From Schistocephalus solidus (Eukaryota > Platyhelminthes > Cestoda > Diphyllobothriidea > Diphyllobothriidae), in contig WEDG01002106.1 of assembly GCA_017591395.1 (NCBI GenBank), forward strand, positions 1 through 64,000: DNA of 64,000 nucleotides. Reading direction: 5' to 3'. Shown piece by piece: positions 1 to 10,800 of the stretch; the first letter of the stretch is position 1, and each line of letters begins with the position of its first letter. The notes below the pieces were generated by a model. It was not told the origin of the DNA and searched no databases. It saw only the letters and a program-made list of their open reading frames with translations. Both the position numbers and the translations under genes were made by a program.

Positions 1-429
1 TCTTTCTGCCTCCTCATTGATCGAACTATGACCGAGGCTGCTCAGATTTGCGCTTTCCTTTCTTATAAGTTCTACCTTCCTTAAATTAAACTAAGACTTT
101 ATCGGATGTTAATGCTTTCCCATACCAGAGATTTGCTGTCTTTTTCGGATATCTGAACTGAAAACTAGCTGTTAAAAATTGAAATCTTCCAAAAGACATT
201 TCACAAAAACTCCTGTATCTGACTCTTCCAAATAATTCCTACTCAACTAGATGCCAGCTGACGAAGCTAAACTTTCGTTGGGTCAGGAGACTGGAAGCAG
301 GCTTTTATCTACTTTTTGACTTAATAATGGCTCAAATCTCCTAAAGCTTTCTGTCATTATCCCCGTTAAAAATTCGTTTTTAACTTAAGACATTAAGCAC
401 AACTTATAACACCTCCTGCATCCTCCACT

Positions 430-565
430 TCTAAACGCTCTCTATTCTTTGCTTCTAGGTATAACTTTCTTTGGAGAATACTTGTCAACTGAAATAAGTT
501 CGTTAACTAGCTTATCGGCATTCAAGCGAAGACTGCACACTTTGCTAAATCTGATTTTGTTTACC
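430..565 (+). pseudogene. LINE reverse transcriptase C-terminal remnant
   Basis: The plus strand contains, in two frames, a stretch ending 'SLSAFKRRLHTLLNL' that resembles the last residues of CR1/jockey-type reverse transcriptases, where a small W-N-x-L-P region is followed by a S-x-x-x-FK-x-x-L motif. Frameshifts break it, so it is a dead fragment. The rest of 1-840 shows no recognisable gene. Seen: the short motif. Inferred: its LINE origin. Confidence 0.3.
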
Positions 566-842
566 TTTTTATTTTACTCATCTTTTTCTCAGTAGCTATC
601 TTCATGACTGGAGAAAGGCCCATCGGGAATTTAAGGGACCATCTTAAAATTCATTTTCTCTACCTCGAGTCCCTCAGGAACCGTGATGTCTCTTTATACC
701 ACCAGTTATTCAATCGATGGAAGTCATTTGGACGTGCACAATCAATCACGCTCTCGTTTCGTTGGATATTTAGCATCATCAAAATTAAAATTCGTATTCT
801 GAGGCGCTGAGGCCTCAAGTCCACTGACGCCTTTTTGCAAGA

Positions 843-1110
843 CTGTGCTTCATGCGCCTTGAAGTGATCACGAATGAACCATATCGACATTGCATTACTC
901 CTTCCTGAAATGTTACTGTAGTATTAGCCTTACTTTCTACCACCTTACCTTATTTTCCTAAGTCGGCTTTTTCTCCTACTACTTTTTGAAAATGAAGGCC
1001 TATTGAACCCCGCCTCCATTTTCAAGGTAGATATTTTCCTGCCTATTTCCTCGTTCACAATAAAATTTCGAAAACATCGCTATCTCATTGCCCTAACAGG
1101 ACAAGTTCCG
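843..1110 (+). repeat. Inverted repeat arm 1 (partner 2,985-3,255)
   Basis: About 270 bp of this strand matches the reverse complement of 2,985-3,255, with scattered substitutions and small indels. Shared landmarks are 'aatgaaggcctattgaac' and 'gcctccattttca'. Weaker relatives of the same sequence appear near 43,330-43,460 and 55,660-55,860, so it is an interspersed repeat. Arm 1 abuts the 3' side of a minus-strand LINE copy. Confidence 0.6.
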
Positions 1111-2800
1111 ACGGTTTAAAAGCTTAAAACAATAAAAAGTGTCCTGTCTTAAAATCGGTCACACCATAAGGCATCAATGTTTATAAGCGCACAGCATTGC
1201 TGATACGTCAGATTACGGTGCTCCGACGATAAAAACCCTATAAGTAAAAAAATGCTGGACTCATTCTATTTTTATTCCGTTCACTAGCCCGCAGAAGGCT
1301 TAATAGGAAACGAACAGTATGCCAAGCCAGACCCTAATACACCTTTTCTAAATGCAGCGTCTTACATCGATAGGTTAATAATTTCGGAGGATAAACCCGG
1401 TAGTTCTGCGTGCTTTGGAGATAATCAGGATACAATGCTCAGAACGATTAAGGCGATTGGAATAGGATATACCAAGATCCTTAGCAACTCCAGGCATATT
1501 AAGGAAGTGACCATCAATGCTTAGTTGAGGCTGATGATCGTCACCAATGACCATAACGGAGCATTTGTGCCAAGAAAGCGAAACGTGCATGTTCAGCACC
1601 ACTGGAAAAAGTCTCAAGATCACTTAAAAGAGTTTGAACACGATGTTGCAATCTATCGGTTTCTATCGATTGGCAACTTTTCAATCATCAGCATGCATAA
1701 AAGGGTCTTAAATTCTGAAATAAATCTGGCACATCATTGACAAAAGACAAAATAAGTGTGGGTCAAAACACACTTCCCTGGATAGCTTCACTCTACAAAC
1801 ATGCGGGGTCCGAGATAACCTTAGAAATCTTAACATGTGTGCGAGAGCTCAGGTAAAAGATATCAAGCTCAAAAAGTTTACCACATATACCGAAAGAGGA
1901 GAGTTTCCGGAGAAAAAGGGCATGGTCAGCAGGTTGAAAGCCTCAATTAAACCGAAACGACCATATAAAGTGCAAAAACATTGTCCCTGATTGTAGCACG
2001 TAATCAAATTAAGAGAGCCGACATTGTTTATAGGAACATATGCTGAGCCACATACAAAAGATTACTCGCTTTTAACTGCTGCATCATCTTATCTTTGATC
2101 AAGGTCTCCAAGGTTTTCAAAGCTGCGGAGAATGTTTTGATTGGCCAAATTTCATCAAATGACGTAGATTGGCCGTGTTTGGGGATAGGCAGAATGTGCG
2201 ACTCTTAAACACTGGGAAACGTTTCAGTTTCCAGAGCTAGATTTAATATCTTTCACAGAAGGGACAAGAAAATACAATTAGCACGTGCCTTTATAATATT
2301 GATCGCGACACCATCTGGTTCAGGACTATGCGATTGATGAAAACGTCGAATGGCTACGTTTACGTCCCAGATGATAAAAGTCCTGGTTTCGAGCAAGGCA
2401 TCGTCCCAACCCCTAGATGGCCAGAAGGGGAGCGGTCGAATTTTTCAATAAATTTTATGCACAAGAAAACATTGAAAATATCAACTGTCAGCTTGTTGTC
2501 AACTATCGGATTTCCAAAGACGTCGCGAAGGACGGGATTCCGCGTTCTTCTATGGGTCCTTATTGTGTGAGAAAAAGTTTCGTGATATTTTTCCCAACGG
2601 TTTTCTACAAATTTGACCTCATCGGCCAGCAACCGTTCTTCGGACAGCCTCGTAGCTTGCTGACAAATACGTCAGATAAAAGGGCAGAACGTAATTTCGT
2701 TTTTACAGAGGTTACGCAATCTATGGCGAAAAAGATAGAGGTAAACAGCGTCCGTGAAATGAATTATTTTTGTAACGGGGAAAAAAACGAGTAATAAGTG
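1110..2800 (-). pseudogene. CR1/jockey-like LINE reverse transcriptase, decayed
   Basis: Reading the minus strand from 2,800 downward, successive frames give the pre-RT linker ('VFGNPIVDNKL', 'DIFNVF'), a PDG-type motif ('EPDGVAINIIK'), the finger region, and near 1,623-1,375 a thumb-like segment ('KDLGISYSNRLNRSEHC', 'KARRTTGFILRNY'). The C-terminal connection runs to about 1,110. The palm with its YADD box is not intact, and several stops and frameshifts are present. A related copy lies on the plus strand at 58.5-59.5 kb and has the same thumb motif. Function in life would have been target-primed reverse transcription; this copy cannot encode it. Confidence 0.65.
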
Positions 2801-2984
2801 GATCCAAAACCTTGTACAGCATAGTAGTACAGGTATTAACATACTAACATATAAGGAAATTTGACCATTCATGAAAATTTTTTAGAATTTTTAGAATTTA
2901 TATTTGGTTAGCACCGGGAAGGTACTGTCTAAGCAAACATTAGTAACGAAATAAAGTTATGACAATGTGTGCAGATAAAATGTA

Positions 2985-3255
2985 CAAATTCATAAATTGT
3001 CCTGCTATGTCAACAGTTAGCAATGTTTTTAAAATTAATGGTGAACTAGAAAAAAAATAGGCAGTGAAAAAAACTCCTACCATGAAAATGGAGGCAGAGT
3101 TCAATAGGCCTTCATTTTTCGAATAGAAGGTAGGAGAAAAAAACTGCTTAGGAAAAAAAATAGTCAGGTGGTAGAATAGGGTAATACTGCAGTAGCATTT
3201 CAGAATGAGATAATGAAACGTCGAGGTGATTCGTTCTTGATCACTTAGGCGTATG
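2985..3255 (-). repeat. Inverted repeat arm 2 (partner 843-1,110)
   Basis: The reverse complement of this segment matches 843-1,110. The arms are about 1.9 kb apart and flank the LINE remnant between them. The open frame over this interval is a by-product of low complexity and has no recognisable domain. Confidence 0.6.
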
Positions 3256-3465
3256 AAACAGAATCTCACGAAAATGCGTCAATGAACTTAAGTCCTCAGC
3301 ATCATAGGATCAGAATTGAATTCTGATGATGGTTAGTATCAAAGAAACCGCAGCATTTAAGACTGTGGACCACCGAATTTGTACGTCGAATGACGTCATC
3401 GTTTGGAGGACGGGTGATATAAGGAGACATTATAGTTCATGGGCGTCTCCAGGTAGCGTAAATAA

Positions 3466-3488
3466 ATATATATATATATATATATATA
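3466..3488. repeat. (TA)n microsatellite
   Basis: Uninterrupted alternating TA. The interval 3,260-3,600 around it holds no gene that I can see. Confidence 0.9.
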
Positions 3489-3603
3489 AAAAAAAATAAA
3501 GATGTTTCAATAATTCTGATGAAATACCTGATCGGAACTCAAAGAAAAACCAATATTTTTGAAAGACGTTTCATCACCTTCAAATTCTACTGAAGAACCA
3601 ACG

Positions 3604-3626
3604 ATTCAATTCAATTCAATTCAATT
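3604..3626. repeat. (AATTC)n tail of LINE copy A
   Basis: Four to five tandem AATTC units directly abut the conserved LINE 3' end (gagggaaatagg...). On the element's sense (minus) strand this is a short-repeat 3' tail, as is usual in CR1-type LINEs that lack polyA. Confidence 0.8.
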
Positions 3627-4251
3627 TATTGAGGGAAATAGGCATGGGCCTTTGAGTACCCTATTTGTAACGTAAAATTAAGTGCGGTATACAGAGAAAC
3701 CGTGTGGGTTGCAAAGGTACAAAAGGCGGTCATAAAATATGACAAGTGGTGCACGACTCTCGAGGGTTAAGATAAATTCCTCATCGCTCAGGCTCGTTGC
3801 GGAACATAAAACTGTCAAGGTTGCTTTAAGAGCTTTCCAGCGATGGTGACATCACAACGTCTTCAGGGAGGGCATTCCATGGTTTAACCACTCTGACAGA
3901 GAAGGAGAACTTGCGCACATCCAGTCTCGCCTGCTGGACACGCAGTTTCAATGGGTGACCTCGGAGATGGGTCGTGGTGGCAAATTCAAAGAAGTCCGAG
4001 AATTCCAGGCAACAATCCAATCCCTTCACAATGCGGAATGTCTGCAGGAGATCACCACGCATTTGCCTATAACTCAAAGGGAACAGATTAAGATTCATTA
4101 GGCGGGTTGGATATGGCAAGGAGCTTTGACTTCTAACCATTTTGGTGGCTTTCCTCTGTACTCTTTCGAGGCAGTTCTGATCTTGAACTGTCCAGGGTTT
4201 CCAGGTGTGCATAGCATATTCCAAATGCGGCCTAATGAATGTTCCAAAGGT

Positions 4252-4770
4252 CTACGCAAAAAGATCTTCATCGAAATCCAAAAAGGCTCGTCTGATGGCA
4301 TGCAACACCGAAATTGCCCTCTGCGCCACTTTCGAGCAGTGAGACGATGGTTTTAAGGTGGTGGTCGTCAGCACACCAAGGTCCTTTTGGGTTTCCACGT
4401 CTTTTAAGGCTTCACCGTTGAGAAAGTAACTTCTACTTTCGGCAGATCCAGACGGGTTGCCTAAGCGAAGTATTGTACACTTATCGACGTTGAACCGCAA
4501 AAGCCAATAATTCGACCACTCCTCCAACCGAGTTAGGTTGATCTGCATTTTATCTTCGTCAGCAGGGCTCTGGATTACATTCCATATTTTAATGTCGTCG
4601 GCAAACATTGCTGCTTCACAGTCGAGATTCCTGACACAATCGTTCACGTATATTAAAAACAGTATTGGCCCTAGTACTGAACCCTGAGGAACCCCACTCT
4701 CGACGGCAGCAGAACTTGACCTCTCTTGGCCGATGCACACAACCTGGCGCCGACCCACGAGGAAGTTTTC
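4252..4770 (-). pseudogene. LINE RT palm with FADD box
   Basis: This is the best-preserved block of copy A, about 168 codons. The catalytic 'FADD' follows the strand motif 'GVPQGSVLGP', and the 'KDLGVL' thumb motif comes about 90 residues later. The same blocks recur in the copies at 46.9 kb (plus) and 48.6 kb (minus). The frame is closed upstream by a shift near 4,770. Confidence 0.8.
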
Positions 4771-5449
4771 GATCCACTTGAGGAGATGTCATGGTCTGAA
4801 CTACCAAAGGCTGACAACCTTGGCCGGAGATTAGATAAAATGTGCTTGATCTTCAGGTTGGGATGTCGACCACTTGATTCCACATGCTGATATCTATGGC
4901 CTCTAGAATTTCCTCAAACTTTACAGAGCCGAAAGGTGGAAACCAGCAAACGTCAGGAAGATTTAAATCATCTACAATGAAACAGTACTTGAAATTTTAG
5001 TCAGCCGCAACAGGAAAGCACTGTGAGTGACGAAGATCGTAATACTCACTGGCATTGGGCTGGCGATAGACACAACCAACGAGTAACGAGTACTTATTTT
5101 AAGGTAATTTGAGGTCAAGATATCTTTTCAACCGCAGTAAATTTTGAATGGTCTAAGGGCAGAAATGCCAGTGTTTGCTCAACATATATACAGTTCCCTC
5201 GACCATGGCTGTCGCGACGATCATTTCGAGAATAATTATAACATTGAAGAGAGAGTTCAGAGTTGGCAACGGAAAGTGTTGCCCATGTTTCAGTTACAAA
5301 AACAATAGCTGGACAGTGGATAAAGGCAAGATTCGGAAGCGGGGGCATTTTTTGATAAAGGATCTGGCATTTAGAAAGAATAGTTAAAGTGAGCAAGTTG
5401 GCAGTTTTTGAGGGAGCAGCTGAGTCATCCAGTTGTTGACTGGCCACTG

Positions 5450-5900
5450 ATAACGGAGAACGGGTGCTCCCACCCGATTCGGAAAAAAGGATATGTCATA
5501 AAAAGCACCCGATATGGGTAAAGAGGAATAAGATATGGAGAGGGATATGATGGGCAGTGGAATGGAGCACCACCACTAGCTATTAGAGCTTGTCCGGGAA
5601 CCTCATGGACAGGATACTGCAAAGCATTCCTATAAAAGTGACACAGAGGGTCAGGTTAGGCTAGTAGTCCAACAGCACCTGTCTTAGTAGGAGATAACTC
5701 GGAAAACGGCCGTGGAGGGGATGTGCTGCAGCTGGGGGGTGCATTGCTGCGATTGGAACAGAAGCGCCATTCTTGGACGAGAATGCTGGCATATTTGGTT
5801 CTGGAGCCTCGAAACAGGGTTTAGGGGGAGTTGGAATTTCGATTTAGTTGTTTATGGTGTGTTTTGGGCATCAACAGACGATCGGAAAGGCATATTTTTC
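5450..5900. other. No gene recognised between LINE copies A and B
   Basis: Short frames on both strands lack domains. The minus-strand frame 5,622-5,425 directly precedes the endonuclease of copy A and could be degraded 5' sequence of that element, but nothing proves it. Confidence 0.4.
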
Positions 5901-7255
5901 GCAGAGAACCTAGATTAATTCGATTTTCGAATGCCTTGTTTCAGAATGGGTGTCATCCACACACCCAAGCCCTTTAAAGCGTTAACTGGCTCGAGTTGGT
6001 GACTGCCAATGACTAAATGACTTAATTTTGTAACTAGACCGTAGTCGGAAGACTTGGCATTTGTTGAAAGTAAGGTTCAGCAGCAACTCATCGAACCACT
6101 TTTGAAAGCTATGTCAGTTATTATGTAAATTCTGCGCATCCTCCGACTAGTCGATCGAATTCCATAAGTTATGATCACATAACTGTCTTGCCTGACAGAA
6201 AATCAGGACAGTCGTTCACATATTTCAGAACTCGAATGGGACCCAGAGCGCTGCCATGCAGAACTCCACTGTGAAAGGTTTCCCGGTGCAATTTGGCGTC
6301 ACCCAAACAAACCCACTGGTACCTGCCTTGAGAAAGTTTGCACACCATTTGATAAGGTTGCCAGTCACACCCATTTGACGCAGCTTCAATATCAGCCGTC
6401 TGCGTGGGACCCTGTCAGAGGCAGTGCTAAAGCCCATGTTGACCGCATCGAATTCAATACCCATTTAATACGATTTGCTTCAGCTTTCCATCAATATGAG
6501 CAGGTCAGCAAGGCAGGATTGACCACTTCTTACTCCATTTTGATAGGAACTTAGCAATTTGTTCACTTCAATGTGCCCCGTCAATTTCGTTTTTATTATC
6601 TTCTCAATTAATTTGCAGCCAATACTTCCTAAACTGGCTGGTCTTAAGCTAGTTGGCGATGTTCCTTCTCTCCCTTTATAGAAGAAGGTTATGTGGGCTA
6701 GTCGGTAGGTAGATCTCTCATTTCCATCAAGCTTTCAAAGGTCTTGAAGAGCGGTGAGAGCAGTTGGTCGGTGAGTTAATTCACAACTTTTGCAGATATG
6801 CCATCCGGGCCAGGTGATGTAGTGGACAGTACCTGTTTCAGCGTTTTATTTAATGTGTCCGTTGGGAACAACACCGTTCTTATTTTATCTGTACTTCGAT
6901 TTTCTTCCTCGTCAAAAAAACGGTTTCTCGGTATACACGGACATAAAGAAATTAGATAAGAGGTTGCTCTTACCAGAGTTATCCGTTAACGTTTTACTGA
7001 TAGTCTTTTAGACAAGGTGTTGAGTCCCGATTTCGTTACGCCTTATTCACGTAAGAACAGAACATTTTTGTGTTTCTTAATATGCCTTTGATTATTTCTG
7101 ACTCTAAGATGAATCTTTCTCCGCTCAGGAGATTCCGACACAAATTTCGCTGTTTCTTAAAAGTGGAAAAATATTCGGGCTGAGGATATCTGGCATATGT
7201 TATCCACAGTCTCCAATTCATCTTCAATTCCATTTTTATTCTCAATGTCACCCAC
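5900..7255 (-). pseudogene. CR1-like LINE copy B (RT)
   Basis: On the minus strand, 7,251-7,036 gives the pre-RT linker ('FKKQRNLCRNLL', 'RNTKMFCSYVNKA'), which typically lies between endonuclease and RT. Next come a PGPDGI-like motif near 6,810, a K-x-R-P-x-S finger segment near 6,620, and 'DRVPRRRLILKLRQMG' (6,464-6,225), the D-x-V-P-H-x-x-L RT block. A damaged 'SALGPI...YVNDC' follows near 6,200, then thumb remnants to about 5,930. Stops and shifts are frequent. No endonuclease is recognisable upstream. It belongs to a subfamily near copy A but distinct from it. Confidence 0.75.
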
Positions 7256-7638
7256 TCGGGTCAGAAGGCGTGCGAAATAGAATACGTGCAGTAATTGGCG
7301 TTCTGATGCGCTTGGACATAAGTGGAATAAAATACACTTATTTTATGAAAAAGGACGAGCAGAACTGGGAAAATGGGCAGTTTTATTAGTTCGGTCCGAT
7401 AGCTCGAGAATATTAGCACTCGAGTGATGAGGATCCTCATCGCAGGAATCGGTTTCCTTTTAAACTATTAAATGTCCTCTCCACCATTGCGATGTCCTCA
7501 TCTAAGAGCGCATCGAAGCGAACCATCAAAAGCATGAGGCGAACGTAATGCTAAGGGAGGAGCAATTATGTTTTTCTATTTGATTGCTGTGGAAGTCTTT
7601 GTGGATCTTATTTGACATTTCTCCCTGTTTTTATGCAG

Positions 7639-7856
7639 TGCCCCACCTATCATGGTACAAGTGGACGACTAAAAAGCACACACTCCCTTTGCAATCAAAT
7701 TACACGGATTTTAATGAGACCCATGAATATTTTTGCGGAAAGGCATTATGTATTTGTAGACTGTTGACTCCCATTATCAATTCTGCTGACTTTACCTGGC
7801 ACTTTGAACGTACTTCATACACGAATTCACCGCAATTTCGAAAGCATTATTCGTAA
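7639..7856 (+). other. Candidate terminal exon of unknown gene
   Basis: A strong acceptor (ctccctgtttttatgcag, ending 7,638) is followed by a frame, entered in phase 1, that stays open for about 72 codons to a stop at 7,854-7,856. The product is not RT-like. It starts 'PHLSWYKWTTKKHTLPL', contains two N-glycosylation sequons (NYT, NET) and a C-G-x-A-L-C-I-C cluster, and vaguely recalls an extracellular Ig-like strand. A possible AATAAA lies at 8,289-8,294. Upstream exons were not found, because LINE copy B lies there. Seen: the splice acceptor and open frame. Inferred: that it is transcribed. Confidence 0.3.
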
Positions 7857-10800
7857 CCGCTAACCTGGTGAAATAGTAGGATAATGGAGTTTTATTTTGA
7901 CTCACACCTATCTATTTATATACATGTGCTTACGGATGCATTATTAGTGACATTGAAACGTTTCATTCTGTAACCAAATCTGTTAATTTATACTATCATA
8001 TAAATTAACCGACCAGGTTACAGAAGGAAACACTTTTAAGTCACTGTTAATGCGTCATGTAGCACATACGTCCAGTTTAAGTCGGCTTTTAATTATATTG
8101 AAAAACGATCTTCTCATATAAGGAGATTTTACATGAAATGATTTCACCTGTACAGTAGAACACTGCCTGTAGCAAGATAGACGCTGATGCCGTACAGTTT
8201 CGTTAGGCACGTAACAGTATTTGTAAATAACTTCCGGCCATCGTGATGATTTAATAACCCATGTCTTTAATATTTATTTTTTTAAAATAATAAACTGCAA
8301 CAACCGTATAGCAGTTGAAACGAAAAAAACAGTGTTCTCCATACGAAACGTAGTGCTGGTGTGATCCATATCCCTGATTATTGGGACGCTATGAGGTACG
8401 AGTTAAAGCATAATGGTGCTTAAGCGATGCGCAAAATGCAAATGCACATGAATATATGCATTTCCGAGGTAGTTTTTTGCGAATAAATACGAATTTCTTT
8501 AAAACACAATGCTATTCAAGTGGTTGGCATGATAGATTTGAGTAATGACGGGTCCGAAATAAATCTTTCGATAAATATCACGCCTATAGGGGCATTTTAA
8601 AAGCATTCACGACACAATTATGTCATTGCTAAATATCTAATTACCTACATAGAACAGGCCTCACAACCAAATTATGAACTGATAATTTTTTCACAAATCA
8701 TTGATCTCTTTTTGTCCTTCGAAACTGTTACCAAGAAATCTCTGATATTACGAGGAACGGTTAAGCAGTAAAATGGGGACGAAGATTACGAGTCGTTAAA
8801 TTTAATCATATTGCAGACTTCTTGAATAGCTCAATATTAATGACAGTTACAACACACCATAGTTCTTGAATATTTTAGGTGTCTACCAAACGAGAGTAAA
8901 GATGTTGCAAATGAAAATGTTTTTCACTCCAACGGGGAGAGCGTAGTGGTGAATTGTAGTCCAGTTTTCGTAATGAGGCTCCTCAAAATTCTGATACGCA
9001 TTGTGCTTCAGTGGTGAGATGACTGCATATGGATTATTTACAGTTAGTTTCAAACATAAGTGGTCATTAGGTTACAAAAATACACTAACAATAAACCCCC
9101 ATCACTATCAATGCTTGTGAGCTTCCGGGTAAGATTTCTGGGTGAGCGAATTTACTGTATTCATAGCTAACTATAAATGACTTTGCTGTACCTTTAGTTG
9201 CGTGGGCCATCTGGAAATGAATGGTTCCTGATGTTTTCACGATGATTGTTGGTAATTCGACGGTTACTCAATGGACCTTTGCAAAATTGCGAGTTCAGTA
9301 TGAGCAGGGTATGACGGGCGTAACGGGGGCCCCAGAGACTGGTTTTTCAGTGCGAAAGCAATATGTCTGAGGTGTTCTGTTAAAACAGTGCGATCGTAGG
9401 AGCACCAGTTGGGAATGTTGTTTATATTGCTGACGCTTACTCTGTTAATCCTGGTGAGGTCCACATTGCCAAAGGGAACCCTCAAGTGAACTGGAGAAAA
9501 ACAGGTGCCGAAAATGTCGTTTATGTAACGGCGGTGTTTCTCTTATTTTGTAATATTGCGAGTGGGCCTGATAGTTTTTGACATCGAGTAGCCATGAGAT
9601 CTCCAAAAAGGTTAATCTCTGTCGCGAATACGAGGTAGAAATGCAAACAATTTTACAGGGATTTAACTGTGACAGCGTTTAATTATGGAGTTATCGTCTC
9701 GGTTTGCTTTGGCGTTTGCCGTTGATCTATAGTATTCTTTTGGTCTTCAACATTGCTGTTCCAGTTTTTGAAGCAGTACGTTATGCTTGCTGATCCTGCC
9801 TGAGGCCGGACTTGTTTTCATAAATAATTTCCAGATATTTGTAATAGTCTTCAGGGCATCTTTGTGTTTTTTATTTTTCTTACTTTTGGCCGCAACCTCC
9901 CTTAAACATGTCATCACAAAACAGCCGTTTAGGTGGGCGCTCTTCTGCTGTTTCCAAGACCTGGCGCTCTAAATTATTTCAGTTTGATTCACTGTGGCAT
10001 AGGTGTAAGGCATAACGATCGGTCCCAAGACTTAGTTTTTTCGGATTTGTCCCTTACAACAAAGCGATCTTAAGGTTATGTCATAAACTTACCTCAAACT
10101 TCGAAGATAACTTGTGTAGGTTTCTTCGCCATAGGCCAGAATTCTGTAGATTAAAGCTCACTTTTCTTTGAGAATGACGCTGCGGTGACTAATAACTTAA
10201 TATTAGGGCGTTGGGATGGTTTGAACGTCTTCGGAATCCCAGTGTGGAATTGCATTTTTGATTTTGGTAATCCATCAAACAGTGCAACCCAGCTGGTTGA
10301 TCTGACTTTGCAAGGCAGTGATCCTTAACAATTGCCACGTGTTTGAACGCTTTGATATTTGACACTAGCTATAGCATGGAAAGGATATTTTTTATGTTGC
10401 TCGTTAGTCCTACGTTAGCGTTTCTGGGGTCAGGAATATAAATCATCCATGGTATTTTTAATCCATTTGTTTCGTTCAGGGCACAATTTTTCACAAATTA
10501 ATGGCCATGTATCCTGACATTATAGGTCTTTTCGCTGCCGGCATGATGAGAACTCCGGGTAGTTACCTATCATTTCATTCTTTAATGTCAGTATATAGTT
10601 GGTATTCAGTAGGCATCCATTGTAACAGTGGAGAAAATGACGATGAGGAGGGAAAGGGCAAGAATTTAGCTTCCCTTTTCTTCCCTCTCCTTCACGAAGG
10701 CCAGTAAAATTAACATTAACCGCCATATAGCTGTTTAAACACCGGTAGGCAACGTTTAAACTATTCAAAATTCCTCCATTTACATTTTCGAAGGTCTTGG

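Larger units (their letters stand above)
3604..5450 (-). mobile_element. CR1-like LINE copy A, internally deleted
   Basis: The minus strand encodes, in order, an AP-endonuclease N-terminal part (5,447-5,115: 'VFVTETWATLSVANSEL') and its continuation with 'FIVDDLNLPDVCW' near 4,980, the place of the usual GDFN motif. The frame then jumps, near 4,800, straight into the reverse transcriptase palm: 'GVPQGSVLGPILFLIYVNDC' and 'AAMFADDIKIW' (4,758-4,252). The thumb and C-terminus follow (4,224-3,826: 'SFSVRVVKPWNALPEDVV'). The endonuclease C-terminus and RT fingers are missing, so an internal deletion is inferred. Frameshifts split the frame. The 3' end is at the AATTC repeat. Confidence 0.85.

Noticed and set aside
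443..600. Acceptor-like ttctttgcttctag followed by an open frame, as a possible host exon
   Set aside because: The frame reads as an RT C-terminus (SLSAFKRRL), so it is LINE debris.
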